Notes: generated by a model not told the origin, from the letters alone. A stretch of DNA of 64,000 bases from Paraescarpia echinospica (GCA_020002185.1 CM034531.1:82231360-82295359); one strand, 5' to 3'. Counted from the first letter of the stretch, positions 9,795 through 22,469 are shown. Translations and numbers: made by a program.

Positions 9795-11220
9795 TATCCG
9801 AATCTCATCCCTTTGGTCATTCATCCCAACCTCTTCCCTCTGGTCATTCATCCCAACCTCTTCCCTCTGGTCATTCACCCCAATCTCTTCCCTCTGGTCA
9901 TTCATCACAATCCCTTCCCTCTGGTCACTCATCCCAATCTTTTCTCTCTGGTCATTCATCCCAATCTCTTCCCTATGGTCATTCATCACAATCTCTTCCC
10001 TCTGGTCATTCATCCCAATCTCTTCCCTCTGGTCATTCACCCCAATCTCTTCCCTCTGGTCATTCACCCCAATCTCTTCCCTCTGGTCATTCATCACAAT
10101 CTCTTCCCTCTGGTCACTCATCCCAATCTTTTCTCTCTGGTCATTCATCCCTATCTCTTCCCTATGGTCATTCATCACAATCTCTTCCCTCTGGTCACTC
10201 ATCCCCATCTTTTCTCTCTGGTCATTCATCCCAATCTCTTCCCTATGGTCATTAATCCCAATCTCTTCCCTCTGGTCATTAATCCCAATCTCTTCCCTAT
10301 GGTCATTCATCACAATCTCTTCCCTCTGGTCATTCATCCCAATCTCTTCCCTCTGGTCATTTATTCCAATCACTTCCCTCTGGTCATTCACCCCAATCTC
10401 TTCTCTCTGGTCATTCACCCCCAATCTCTTCCCTCTGGTCATTTATCCCAATCTCTTCCCTCTGGTCATTCATCACAATCTCTTCCCTCTGGTCATTCAT
10501 CCCAATCTCTTCCCTCTGGTTATTCATTCCAATCTCTTCCCTCTGGTCATTCACCCCAATCTCTTCCCTCTGGTCATTCATCCCAACCTCTTCCCTCTGG
10601 TCATTCACCCCAATCTCTTCTCTCTGGTCATTCACCCCAATCTCTTCCCTCTGGTCATTCATCACAATCTCTTCCCTCTGGTCATTCATCCCAATCTCTT
10701 CCCTCTGGTCATTTACCCAATCTCTTCCCTCTGGTCATTCATACCAACCTCTTCCCTCTGGTCATTCACCCCAATCTCTTCCCTCTGGTCATTCATCACA
10801 GTCTCTTCCCTCTGGTCATTCACCCCAATCTCTCCCCTCTGGTCACTCATCACAATCTCTTCCCTTTGGTTATTCACACCAATCTCTCCCTTTGGTTATT
10901 CACACCAATATCTCCCTTTGGTCATTCATCACAATCTCTTCCCTCTGGTCACTCATCACAATCTCTCCCTTTGGTCATTCATCGCAATCTCTTCCCTTTG
11001 GTTATTCACACCAATATCTCCCTTTGGTTATACACACCGATCTCTCCCTTTGGTCACTCGTCACAATCTCTTCCCTTTGGTCATTCATCCCAACCTCTTC
11101 CCTTTGGTTATTCACACCAATCTCTCCCTTTGGTCATTCATCCCAATCTCTTTCCTTTGGTTATTCACACCAATCTCTCTCTTTGGTCATTCATCGCAAT
11201 CTCTTCCCTCTGGTCATCCC
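9795..11220 (+). repeat. 27-bp minisatellite, about 50 units
   Basis: The unit has three 9-base parts: CCCTCTGGT, CATTCATCC and CAATCTCTT, with single-base variants. Runs such as the CACTCATCC/TTTTCTCTC/CTATGGT variants recur in the same order near 9900, 10090 and 10180, so multi-unit blocks have been copied. After about 10860 the units become CCCTTTGG with TTATTCACACC and the period slips. A 533-codon open frame through it is a by-product of the period being divisible by three. Confidence 0.95.
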
Positions 11221-11225
11221 AACCA

Positions 11226-11262
11226 CGGTAAAGACAAAAGCTGTGAATGGAGAATACAAGTA
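11226..11262 (+). pseudogene. CUB first-half exon fragment (3' part)
   Basis: Bases 11226-11262 resemble the 3' half of the CUB exon that begins 30 bases later: they read GKDKSCEWRIQV, like DKDESCRWRIEA in the 54328 exon. The reading ends at a stop soon after and there is no donor. It appears to be the remnant of an extra tandem copy of the exon. Confidence 0.6.
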
Positions 11263-11292
11263 TGACAACGATTGTTACGAATGTTCCAACAG

Positions 11293-11402
11293 GAGCGTGT
11301 AGCAATGGGACGGCTGTATTGACCGAGGGAAGGGGAGAGTTCGGATCCATTTATGGTAACCACGAAAGCTGCCAATGGCGAATACAAGTCGACCAAGACC
11401 AG
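11293..11402 (+). CDS. CUB domain 2, first-half exon (beta type)
   Basis: This 110-nt exon has acceptor TTCCAACAG and enters in phase 1. It ends in phase 0 at a Gln codon before donor GTAAAT. The peptide begins GACSNGTAVLTEGRGEFGS and ends with ESCQWRIQVDQDQ, giving the first two CUB cysteines and the W-x-I strand. It is nearly the same as the exon at 54328 (both 110 nt, both starting GACSNGTAVLTE), and the 3' end of the preceding intron is also similar, so the two are recent paralogous exons. A fragment of another such exon lies just upstream at 11226-11262. The partner second half is at 35156, after a 23.8-kb intron. Confidence 0.85.
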
Positions 11403-11630
11403 GTAAATATACCCGACGTTTTATTGCTGTCTTCTCTGTTATCCTTAGGGTCTAGGTAATGCAGACGAATAAACAGGATGACGGTGCGAACACACATTAT
11501 ATAACGTATGTAATCGACGGAATGCACGCTTGTGTCCGTGCATTTTACCAAGGCTTTCCTAACCAATGACATGTCGGGAATTAAATGTTTTGTTGTAACA
11601 CAGTGCATGTAACCGTTTTTAAAATTTCTG
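11403..11630. other. Intron sequence after CUB exon, nothing recognised
   Basis: A short stretch before the LINE that begins near 11630. Confidence 0.4.
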
Positions 11631-14600
11631 AGAATTGCGAAGCTAATCTATTGCAATGGCAACGGTATTACATAATAGCAGTCAAGCCACTTACTTCCAA
11701 ACGGTCAGCTATCACCTCGGAATTGTATTCACCGCTGAGAACACTCGATTCATTGTCCTTTTTACCATGTCTTAATATTTGTTTTAACTGGAAATTACAG
11801 CCAATCTCCCGCTCTGCACTAACATTTAAATTAACCATAATTCTACTACTAGCAACGCACGTAAGTAACAATCCCGGGCCTGCTGTCAGTGTAACAGTCG
11901 GTTAGCTGCAATAAACGTTCAATCATTTCGAGATAAGACCGCCTCACTCAACGAATTATTAGTTTCAAAAAGAATATACATCCTTGCTGTTATTTAGACC
12001 TAGCTCAGGCCATATGACACAGCCAAAATGTTTGCATTGCCGACATTTCTCCCCTCGATCACTCCTTCCGTCATCGACCACGTTTAATTGGAAAGAGATG
12101 ATGGGGTTGGATTTTTGATTTCACAACATATGAAAGTTAATTTCCTTTTAAACCCTGATTACTCCAGCTTTGAGTCCATTTGCGCTGAAATTTCTGATTC
12201 GTCTTTCTCCGCTTATTTTGTGTGCATTTATTGCCCTGCAGGACACCCCGCCCACTTCTTTGAAGAATTACAAGATCTACTTGAAAACCTGGCAACTATT
12301 TATTCAGAATTTTATATTCTTATTAATTTTGAACTTCATCTGGACACACCTTCATCAAGAACAAGTACATTTAATGATAATGTGGCATCCTTTGATATGA
12401 AACAACATGTTACCTTTTTAACACATATAGATGGCCACAGGCTCGACTTCTTGATCACCCGTTCAACTTGTAACAATATCCAGACACCTACCGCTTCAGA
12501 TGGTTTATGAGACCACCACAATGTCATTGCAGATCTTAGAGTTCCTAGAACTCCCGTAGAGTCTAAACACAAAGTGTTTTACCGATCAATCTGTAAGACT
12601 GACATTGCTGCATATATGACGGACATTCTTAAAAACGACCTGATCAGTCACTCCAAAGAACATCTACCAGAGTGGTGTGGGCAGTACTGCCAAGTACTTA
12701 AAGCCTTATTTAATAAATATGCACCATTGCGATCAAAATCTGTTTCCCCAAACGCCATCAGCTCCATGGATGACGCCCGAAAGTTTACTATTTTAAAATT
12801 TAAAAGCGCCGTCCCTATCTAAACGTGTATTGCGCAAATCACGCTCGTCTTTGGACAGATTACAATATTCTAAACAGTGTCACTACTGCGACAGACAAAT
12901 GGCCGAAGCAAAATCGAATTATTACGTAAACATGGTCTTAGAATATTGTATACAAGCGTGGAGGCCATACCGCAAGAAGGACATAGATATGCTAGAAAGA
13001 GTACAGAGGAGAGCGACTAAAATGATACCAAAACAGAGGATCTTAGTTATGAAAAACGCCTAAAAGAATGTGGTTTAACAACACTAGAGACCAGGAGATT
13101 GAGAGGAGATCAGATAGAAGTGTTTAAAATATTGAATGGTTATGAAAATATTGATAGAAATATGTTTTTTTCAGTTAAGAAAGATAGAAAGACTAGAGGA
13201 CATGAAGTTACATTAGTAAAGGAGCAGTGTAGATTAGACGTGAGAAAGTTCTCATTTTCACAAAGGACTGTGAATGAATGGAACAGATTATCTGATGATT
13301 GTGTGGGTGCTAGTAGTGTGAATATGTTTAAAAATACCTCAGAAGGGCTGGATATATGTAGATTGTTATGAAACTATTGATAGAAACATTTTTTCTCAGT
13401 TAAGAAAGATAGAAGGACTAGGGGACATGATGTTACACTAATAAAGGAGCAGTGTAGATTAGGTATAAGAAAGTTTTTGTTTTGACAAATGACTGTAAAT
13501 GATTGGATCAGATTATCTGCTGATTGTGTGAGTGCTAGTAGCGTGAATATGTTTAAGAATAAAATTGACACATACCTTGAAAGGGCGGGATACTCGTAAA
13601 TAAAAAGGGTTGGACTCTCGATAAGCCAAAGGGCTTCCTTGTTCACCTGCCATCTAGAGTTAATTCTCTGGATGGCAATCTTGTTAAATCTTGTTAAATA
13701 AATCAGCTATGGAACTGCATAAATCATATTTTACACCGACGGCCGTCTCCATCTCTGACTAATCATGTGTCAGTCAAATCTCTGTGTGACTCTTCTCTAG
13801 TGATTTCAGGAACACAATCAATCTCATCCGTTCTGCTTTCCCACGTCACACTTTAAGTATTGTAAACGTGGACTCTGTACAAGTAAAATCTCTACTTGCT
13901 TTGTTTGAGCCAGCCACAACTGATGAAGATAGGAAAATAATTTCCTCCCCAAATAAGTCATGCGATCTCGATCCATTACCATACTGCTAAAAGCATGTCT
14001 TGACTCTACTTGGTACAGTAACAAATATCATAAATTTATAACCGAGTTCGGGTAAATTTCGAGATTATTTTAAACATTTGCATGTGAATCCTGTTTTCAA
14101 GAAGAGTTCTCTGACAAAAGATGATTTCAAGAATTATAGACCAATTTAGCTTTCTTTCTAAGATACTTGAGGAATTCGTAGCAATACAGCTAATGTGTCA
14201 TATTAGCTCAAATTGCTTATCCAGTGTGCTACAATCAGCATCCAAACAATTTCATTCCACAAAAACTGCTCTCCAAAAAGTACACAATGATGTTACACTA
14301 AACATTGATACAGGCAAAGTAACTGCACTTACCTTGCTTGATCTGTTTGCTACCTTTGATACCATTGATCACAATACTCCTATTAAACGCTTATCAATGT
14401 GGCACAGCTTTGAACTGGTTTTCTTCAAACCTAACCGATATATATCAAACTATAAAGATAAAGAATTGCTTTTCGGCCGCACTCCCCACTTCATGTCGCA
14501 CTCCCCAGTGATCTGTTCTTGGGGCTTTGCTTTTTTTGCTCTACACTACACCACTCACCTCTATAATACAAAGTCATAACTTGGATCATCACCTTTTCGC

Positions 14601-15497
14601 AGATTACACACTCTACATGTCTTTAGCTACGCCGGATACAAGTCACCCCATAAACAAACTCAATGATTGTGTTCAACATATTTTCTTACGGATGACTGGC
14701 GGCAAATTAAAGTTAAATGTAAACAAAACTGAATTTCTCATAACTGGTACTCCAATACAGCGTGGTAGAATTGATGGCTTTTCCCCAACACACATACCGA
14801 ATCAAAATATCACACCAGCAGCCTCAGTACGGAATCTAGGAGTAACCTTTGATCACGACTTCAATTTTAACAACACATATCCCAAAAGTTTCGATGCTGT
14901 TTTAATTGTATCCGTGATCTACGCCACATTCGCCGGTTTATGTCGCTTTCTGTCGCTAAGATTATTGCAACAGTTCTTGTTAGCAGCAGACTTGATTACT
15001 GCAATTCCCTCTTTCATTATGTTGGTAGTAAGGTTAGGATATTACAACACATCAACTTGCCCAGAATTGTTTAGCAAGGGTAGTTACACATTCTCCTCGT
15101 TTCTCCCGATTATTGCCACTTCTAAAATTACTGCATCGGCTTCCCTTGCGATATCGCATTATGTTTAAGAACTATACAATTACCAACCAAGCTTCCATCC
15201 AAACAACCTACATATTTACACTCAATGCTCACCCCAGCAAGACAGCACAGTCAACTTCGGTCGTCTCGTTCAAATTCACTATATATTTGCAGAGTTAATA
15301 CAACGGGTTTAACTCGAGCTGTTTTGTTGCCGCGCCGACTATATAAAAATCACTTTCCGTCAGTGTTAAGTCAGTAGAAAATATTGTTACATTTCGCCGT
15401 CACATGAAACCATTAATCCTTTGGTTTTGTTGTGCCACTGAGCTCGGATGCTCTGAGGATATTGGTGCTGAAGAAGTTATTTATTTATTATTATTAA
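11630..15497 (+). mobile_element. L2/Crack-like LINE copy 1, split by a CR1
   Basis: This is a decayed, nearly full-length non-LTR element. The N-terminus near 11820-11890 reads ILLLATHVSNNPGPAVS, a degenerate 2A-like motif. The endonuclease follows (GVGFLIS, FELHLD, GHRLDFLITRS at 12100-12470). At 12938-13700 a CR1 copy is inserted. The element then continues with the linker, and the RT: NYRPI at 14132, the FATFDTIDH region, and FADYTLY at 14598, where the usual FADD has lost its second Asp. The thumb with ITPAASVRNLGVTFD follows. It ends in TTATTTATTATTATTA near 15497. Many stops make it inactive. A second copy of the family is at 21655-22436 on the minus strand. Confidence 0.85.
12938..13700 (+). 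mobile_element. CR1 LINE copy 3 with duplicated 3' segment
   Basis: This is a 5'-truncated CR1 end inserted in the LINE at 11630. From 12938 it encodes LEYCIQAWRPYRKK and MLERVQRRATKM, then ILNGYENIDRN to SSVNMFKN near 13335. At 13362 the sequence steps back and repeats the same C-terminal region. That repeat, 13362-13609, looks identical to 7032-7279 of CR1 copy 2. The normal 3' signature and TTGTTAAAT tail follow to 13700. Confidence 0.88.
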
Positions 15498-16235
15498 GTG
15501 TAAAACGAAACCAACCGTTGCTGTCGTTAATTGTTTGTCGTTTTAATGCGCCCCAAAACACACGAGATTATTGTCTATTCGCATGAATATGTCTCACGCA
15601 ATTTGTCACACCAGTTTAATAGACAACCTATTATATCACACCTGTGTAATAGACCACCTGTGTAATTCACCATCCGTGTAATACATCACCTGTGTAATAC
15701 ACCACGTACTCAATGAAAGCAAATGAAGTATTACTTTATTCATATGGGAGAACACAATAAAGTATAAAAATAACAGCCCAAGTCCCTGGGCTAAATACAG
15801 TAAATTACTACAGTAATATACTAGAGGCTAGAGTAAATAATAAATAAAAGTTGAAGTACATTATAGTTAAGATGTACAACAACATTTTCTGATGAGGGAA
15901 ACTTTGGTTCGTGATTGTTGAGGTGATTGCCATCCTATTGCAATGCACAGTCTCGGGTCAAACCATTGTGGTTCATCTATCATTTAAAAGGGTGAATGAT
16001 GTTAGCAGGGCGAATTTTGGCATATACAAGTATAGAGTTAGTTGTTTTGTTGAGTGCATGCGTATACATATGTGAGTAAGCATATATATTTATATAGGTA
16101 TGTACATACGCAGGAATGTATGCCTGTATGTATGTGTGTGTGCGTGCGTGCGTGCGTGCGAGCGTGCGTGCGTGCGTGCGTGCGTGTATGTATGCATAAA
16201 TGTATGCATGCAAACATGGGTGTACGTATTTTTGG
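15498..16235. other. Intron sequence with small repeats
   Basis: At 15600-15710 an imperfect repeat of about 17 bp (CACCTGTGTAATAGAC-like) occurs five or six times. At about 16128-16190 there is a (TGCG)n/(TGTG)n microsatellite just before CR1 copy 4. The rest is unrecognised. Confidence 0.6.
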
Positions 16236-17609
16236 TGGCATAGCTAAAGATAGTACAAATAAATCAGCAAAGAACAGCCTGGAAAACTGTTCTGAAGTTA
16301 GATATAAATGTGTTTGTTTAAATGCAAGGAGCATAGTAAAGAGAACTAAACTAAGTATTATGGTAGAAAATATCGACTCTCACATAATAGATATAACTGA
16401 ATCGTGGGCCAACACCGATATATCAAATGCCGAATTGGGACTGACAGGATATGTAATGTTTAGGAAAGATAAAATAGGAAGAAGGGGAGGTGGAGTTATT
16501 TTATATATAAAATGATCTATCCAGGCTTATGATATAAAAATTGAAAGAGAAGTAGACTGCAAAGAAGCTGTTTGGTGTAACATAGTTACAAGAAATTCAA
16601 CTTTAACGGTTGGTTGGTTTATCGAAATCCAAACATAAGCATAGAAGAGAATGAAAAAGTACAAAACGCCATGGAGGAAGTGAACAAACAGGACTGTATT
16701 ATTATGGGGGATTTTAAACATGGTTATGTACAATGGAAATATCTACAGAGTATGAGGAGTGTTTTAGAGATTTTAGTTTTAGTACAAGATAGTTTCCTTT
16801 CTCAACATGTGCTAGAACCAACCAGAGGACAAAATGTATTAGAAATAGTTTTGTCCTCACATAATTAATTAGTTGACAATGTCAAGATATGTGAGCCACT
16901 GGGGAATAGTGATCACAACCAGATACATTTATCATCAACATAAAAACAGAAAGGAATAATAAAAAGCAGTACATGGTAAACTTCCACAAAGGATGATATA
17001 AAGACGTGAGGGAATATTTAACAAATATGGACTGGAATAACACCCTTAAAATAAGACACTAACTGAATGCTGGAATATTGTAGAGAGTGAGATTGAGTGC
17101 ATCGTCAATAAGTTTGTTCCATTGAAAAGCAAGGGAAACGGTCCAGAAAGAAGCACTTATCGAAAGAAGCTATTAGCAAAATTAAGTACAAACATGTGAT
17201 GTGGAAGTCATATAGGCGCACTGAAAATGATGAAGATTACATCATTTATAAAGAAGCACTTAATCAAGTTACAACTTAAATTAGACATTAAAAGAGAAGC
17301 TATAAACACAACTCAGCAAAAACAGAAAGTTCAGGATGAGGTCGGTCCTCTAGAATATAGTGCAAGAAATATAATATCAGAGGGATTCTTAATGGCAGAA
17401 GACCTGAATGAGTACTTTAGTTCGGTGTTTACCAGGGAAGATGTTACTTCACTGCCACTACCAGAGATTAAGTTCAAGGGGGCAGAATCAGACTATTTAA
17501 GACAGTAATTGTAGCCCCAGAAATTGTAACTAAGAAAATAAGGACAATGAAAAATAATAAATCACCTGGAGTGGACGGTATTCCACCCAAACTACTATTA
17601 GAAATTGTA
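16236..17609 (+). mobile_element. CR1 LINE copy 4, left part (endonuclease to RT start)
   Basis: Starts at the position of ORF2's beginning. It encodes the endonuclease (LNARSIV, GGGVILYI, IIMGDFKHG, SDHNQ), the linker and the RT N-terminus (NKSPGVDGIPPKLL near 17560), with stops and frameshifts. At the position of the copy 1 stop (3849) this copy has GAG, showing the ancestral Glu. It breaks at GAAATTGTA (17609) and resumes at 20288. Confidence 0.87.
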
Positions 17610-18352
17610 ATAATAATAATAATAATAATGATATGTTATTTTATTAAGCGCCACAAGCAATATTGTTGACAGCGCTTTACAACAATATACAAATGTATGT
17701 TAAAAATAACGCTTTTGAATACAAAACAATAGTTGTTATATCATAGATAAAATGAACTAATAATAATAATAATAATAATTAAGACATTAAATATAGTAGA
17801 AGTAGAAAAGGAATGTGATATAAAATATCATAAAATAAAAATAATTAAGATCATATAATTATTATTTTAATAATAACATTAATGTAAACATAAATAAATT
17901 AGGCTAAAATGTATATGAAAATTAAATAAATAGATAAATAAATAATAAATAAACGTTAAACATCAATCAGCTATGGCAAACAGTGTTGGTAGGCATCCGA
18001 GTTACATATACGTTGCAGTGAACAGCTGTCTCACAAGACAGATTTAAATGATTCCAGTGATATTTTGCTGGTAACGCTTGACGGCAGAGCGTTCCACACT
18101 GCTGCCGCCGCGTGAGCAAATGTACAGTCACTGGCTCTGCTGCGTGTTCTAGGAACAACTACTGCGTTTGAGTCAGCAGACCAAAGACGTCTGGCTAGCA
18201 TGTAGACACGCACGAGTTTCTGTCTGTAGACAGGCGAGAAGTCTTCGTGCAGCTCCTTGTACGTAAGAACAGCGATCTTGAATGCAATGCGCTGTTGAAT
18301 AGGTAGCCAGTGCAGTTCGCGAAGAATAGGGGTCGCACTTCCACAACGAGCC
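17610..18352 (-). mobile_element. LINE 3' end, family C copy 1
   Basis: On the minus strand it encodes the C-terminal LINE tail LRELHWLPIQQRIAFK, RVYMLARRLWSADS and AAAAVWNALPSSVTSK, followed by about 370 bases of AT-rich 3' UTR ending in an (ATT)n tail at 17610-17630. The C-terminal style is of the CR1/L2 group. A sister copy lies at 27405-28195 on the plus strand. Confidence 0.8.
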
Positions 18353-20095
18353 TATCTTAGGTCTCAGGTGATTTACTCCAAACAGCCCAAATTTGAGCTA
18401 ACGCAGGAGTTGTATGGTGGTTGTTTGTGTGCATGCGTTGTGGGTAGTTTGTTTGTTTATTTTATAGGCTCTTTAGATGATTGGGTGTGGTGAAAGGAAG
18501 GTTCATGATCGCTGTTTGAAACGCTATGGGGCTTTCTAGTTCAGTAATCGGTGGTGGAATCATATTCCAAATTCGAACTGCTCGAGGGTAGAAAGAGAAA
18601 ACTGCTGCATTGATGCGGCACCTAGGGGCTACGTAGTGGCCACGGTTTTTTTTACTGTGTTAGTAGACCTGGTGGGGGTGTGATGTTGATTATGTTATTT
18701 AATATTTTGTAAAATGTCATGGTTTGTTTGATAATGCGTCGTCGTTCAAGAGTTGACCATCGAAGGGTGGCTATTAGGTCTGCTGCGTTTGTTTGGCGTC
18801 TGTGGTCATTTCTGACAAATCTGGCAGCACAGTGTTGTACTCTTTCAAGGTGTTTAATTTAGGTGGCAGTGTGTGGGTTCCATATGGGAGAGGCATACTC
18901 GAGTTTTGGTCGGATTAGCATGTTATAGGCAGTTTCTTTTACTTCAGGTTTGCATGGTCCGAGGGTTCGTTTGATCATGCCTAGGACTTTTGAAGATTTG
19001 GAAGCTATGTCAGTGATATGGTTAGCCCAGGTTAGTTTAGAATCTAATTTTATTCCAAGATATGTGTGACTAGAGGCGGTAGAGAGTGGTATGCCAAAGA
19101 GTGAATATGAATGTAGTCTGGGTTTGGTTTTGTTTGTTATTGGGAGATGCACACATTTAGATATGTTAAATTCCATCTGCCATTTATTAGACCATGTTTG
19201 GAGTTTGATCAGGTCAGATTGGAGAGTTTCGTGGTCGGTTTCGGATGTGATTTTGCGATATATAATGCTGTCGTCTGCAAAGAGACGTACGGAAGATTGG
19301 ACATTTTCGGTTATGTCGTTTATGTAGAGTAAAAATAGGACAGGTCCTAGGACTGAGCCCTGTGGTACACCAGATGTAATATTTGTTCTGTCCGACAGGG
19401 CTCCATTGACTGAGACTCTCTGTTTGCGATTGGATAGAAACGATTTGATCCAGTTTTGTGTGTTTCCAGTTATTCCATAGAAAGGTAATTTGGATAGGAG
19501 GCGTTTATGGGGGACTTTGTCGAAGGCTTTGGCGAAATCGAGTAGGATGGCATCTATTTGTGTCTTATTGTCCATAGCAGTCATCCAGTCGTGGACTGTC
19601 TCAATGAGTTGGGATTCACAAGACAGACCTGGTTTGAATCCATGTTGGAAGTGGAGGATGATGTTGTGTTTGTGTAAGTGTTTCCACATGTTGCTTAGAA
19701 TGATGTGCTCCATAAATTTGCAGAGGATGCATGTTAACGAAATTGGTCTATAATTAGCAGGGTCTGATTTGTGGCTTTTTTTGTGTATTGGTGTTACTAG
19801 TGCTTGGAGCCAGTCATCTGGAAGTTTGCAAGTGTTGTATGACTGCTGGAAAATGTGTGTGATGATGGGGGCAATTTCCACTGCAGTCTCTTTAAGGACT
19901 CTGATTGGGAGTTCGTCAGGGCCTGTAGCTTTATTTTGATTTAGGTTTTTCACTTGCTTAATTACTCCGTCTATCCCGATTTCGAGGGAGGGCATATCGG
20001 GATAGATGGATGGAGCTAGTTGGGGGATGGGGTAGATTTCTTGAGTAAACACGGAACTAAATTGGTTGTTAAGTGGAGTGATAACATAAACAGGT
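18353..20095 (-). mobile_element. CR1/Jockey-group LINE, 5'-truncated, long open RT frame
   Basis: A minus-strand frame of 397 codons (20052-18859) is open across nearly the whole reverse transcriptase: NKATGPDELPIRVLKE, NYRPISLTCILCKFME, QHGFKPG, LLDFAKAFDKVPHKRLLSK, GVPQGSVLGPVLFLLYIND and the intact LFADDSIIYRKI. A stop after WNPHTAT separates the last part (LERVQHCAARFV, LRWSTLERRR). The 3' UTR runs to about 18360. It is 5'-truncated, lacking the endonuclease, but is among the least damaged RT frames here. It sits inside CR1 copy 4 together with the LINE at 17610. Confidence 0.88.
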
Positions 20096-20287
20096 GTGAT
20101 TGCAGGCTGTAGTGTCTACATATCACATATGTATACGAGTATAGTTCCAAACAACATAAACCTAAGCATAGCGCGTAGTATCATAAAACGGCTGTACAAC
20201 TATAACGACGATCGAATGTTTAAAAAACGCATTAAACTAGTGAAATCCACGAGTATATTCAAAACACAGCTGTCACCTCAAAGATAG
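20096..20287. other. Short unassigned segment between two LINE pieces
   Basis: About 190 bases lie between the minus-strand LINE and the resumption of CR1 copy 4. They match neither element, and their origin is unclear. Confidence 0.4.
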
Positions 20288-21605
20288 GTTGTAGAACAAA
20301 TTAGTGTACCGCTTGCAACAGTTTTCATCTTGTCATTAAATGAGGGAGTGGTTCCTTTAGAATGGAAAGAAGCAAACAGTATACTGTTATTTAAGAAAGG
20401 TTTGAGAAACAAGACAGAGAACTACAGTGCAGTGAGTTTAACATTGTTGATTTGCAAATTACTAGAAAGAATAATTAAAGGTCACATGGTAGATTTCCTT
20501 GTTAAACATAACTTGGTAAACCCATCTCATCGAGGGTTTCTAAAAGCGAGATGGCGCTTAACAAATACGTTATGTTTTTTAATACATCACTAAGTGGGTA
20601 GACGAGGGATCACCAGTAAATATTGTTTACTTAGATTTTCAGAAAGTTTTCGACAACGTGCCACATCAAAGATTACTGCTTAAAGAAAAGGCCCATGGCA
20701 TTGGGGATGGTATAATTAACTGGGTAGAACTATGGCTGATTGACAGAAGACAAGGGGTAGTAGTTGATGGGGAGGCTTCAAATTGGAAATCGGTTTTGAG
20801 TGCGTACCACAGAGATCAGTACTGGGACCTTTATTATTCTTAATATATATAAACGATTTGGACGATGATATAAGAAGTAAGGCGGTGAAATTTTCGGATG
20901 ATACAAAAGTGTTTTGAAGGTGTAAACGTGGTGGAAATAAACAACATTTACAAGATGATCTTGACAGGTTGATCAAATGGGCTGAAAAATGGCACATGTA
21001 GGATAAATTACGCGAACTATAACATATAAAAATATATAATAATACCGCTGTACAAAAGAATAGTTAGGCCTCATTTAGGATATTGTATACAAGCGTGGAG
21101 GCCATATCGCAAGAAAGTCATAGATATGCTAGAAAGAGTACAGAGGAGAGCGGCTAAAATGATACCAAACAGAGAGATCGTAGTTACGAAATGCGCCTAA
21201 AGGAATGTGGTTTGACAACACTAGAGACAAGAAGATTGAGAGGAGACCAGACAGAAGTTTTTAAAATATTGAATGGTTATAAAAATATTGATAGAAATAT
21301 TTTTTCAGTTAAGAAAGGTTGAAGGACTAGGGAATATGAAGTAACATTAGTAAAAGAGCAGTGCATATTAGATATAAGAAAGTTCTCATTCTCACAAAAG
21401 ACTGTAAATGATTGAAGCAGATTATCTGTTGATTGTGTGGGTGTTAGTAGCGTGAATATGTTTAAAAGTAAAATTGATACGTACCTCAGAAGGACGGAAT
21501 ACAGGTAGATAAAAAGGGTTGGACTCTCGATAAGCCAAAAGGCTTCCTTGTTCATCTGCCATCTAGAGTTAATTCTCTGGTTTGCAATCTTGTTAAATCT
21601 TGCTA
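20288..21605 (+). mobile_element. CR1 LINE copy 4, right part (RT to 3' end)
   Basis: Resumes with GTAGAACAAATTAGTGTACC, directly continuing the left part. It covers the RT core (NYSAVSLTLLICKLLER, LDFQKVFDNVPHQR), part of the catalytic region (FSDDTKVF), a deletion of about 200 bases near 20998, then the thumb and the 3' hairpin with the TTGTTAAATC tail at 21590-21605. Not functional. Confidence 0.87.
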
Positions 21606-21654
21606 GATGTATTGTATATATGTATGTATTTACGTATATATGTATGTGTAATAA

Positions 21655-22436
21655 TAATAATAATAAATCACTTCTAACGCGCCAATATCCTCAGACAATC
21701 CGAACTCAGTGGCGCACCAAAACCAAAGGATTAAACATTCTCGTACTCGTGTGCGAAAGGGCTTGGTTGGTGATTGTACAGATCTTAAACATAATGCGAT
21801 TCGCACGGGGAGCCAATGCTGTGATTTTAGAAATGGCAATGAGCGGGAGAATCGAGGAGATTGTATGACTACCCTTGCTAAACAATTTTGAACGCGTTGT
21901 AGTTTTGTAATATCCTTGATAGCAATATTATGAAGGAGGGAATTGCAATAATCTAATCTGCTGCTAACAAGAGCTGTTGCGATAGTCTTAGCGACAGAAA
22001 GCGACATATGTCGGCGAATGCGGCGAAGATCACGGATATGATAAAAATGGCAACGGCACGTTTGGGATATGTGTTGTCTGAAATTGAAGTCGCAATCAAA
22101 GATCACTCCTAGATTCCGTACTGATGCTGCTGGTGTGATATTTTGACTCTGGATGCATGTTGAAAAAAAGTCATTAAGTTTACTTCGCTGCATTGGAGTA
22201 CCAATGATGAGAAATTAAGTTTTGTCTGCATTTAACTTTAATTTGCTGTCGGTCATCCATGAGAAAACATATTGGAGACAATCGTTGAGTCGGTTTAGAG
22301 TGTGACTTGTATCGGGCATGGCCAAAGAAATGTAGATTTGTGTGTCATCTGCACAAAGGTGATGATCCAAGTTATGACTTTGGATTACAGAGCTGAGCGG
22401 CGTACTGTAGAGAGTGAAAAGCAAAGGCCCAAGAAT
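21655..22436 (-). mobile_element. L2/Crack-like LINE copy 2, 3' half
   Basis: Minus-strand translation gives [36 protein letters not shown] and LKLNADKT (22436-22215), then ITPAASVRNLGVIFDCDFNF and ALVSSRLDYCNSLLHNIA (22193-21900), and a 3' end tailed by (ATT)n at 21650-21665. It is 5'-truncated in the RT core. It matches the element at 11630-15497 closely in the shared part and keeps the ADD motif that the other copy has lost. Confidence 0.87.
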
Positions 22437-22469
22437 GTATGCATCTATGTATGTATGCATATATGTGCG

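Noticed and set aside
9630..11231. 533-codon open frame (PLVIHPNLF repeats) and the long minus-strand MNDQREEIG-type frames over the same stretch
   Set aside because: The sequence is a 27-bp minisatellite, and any period divisible by three stays open in several frames. It lies inside an intron of the CUB gene.
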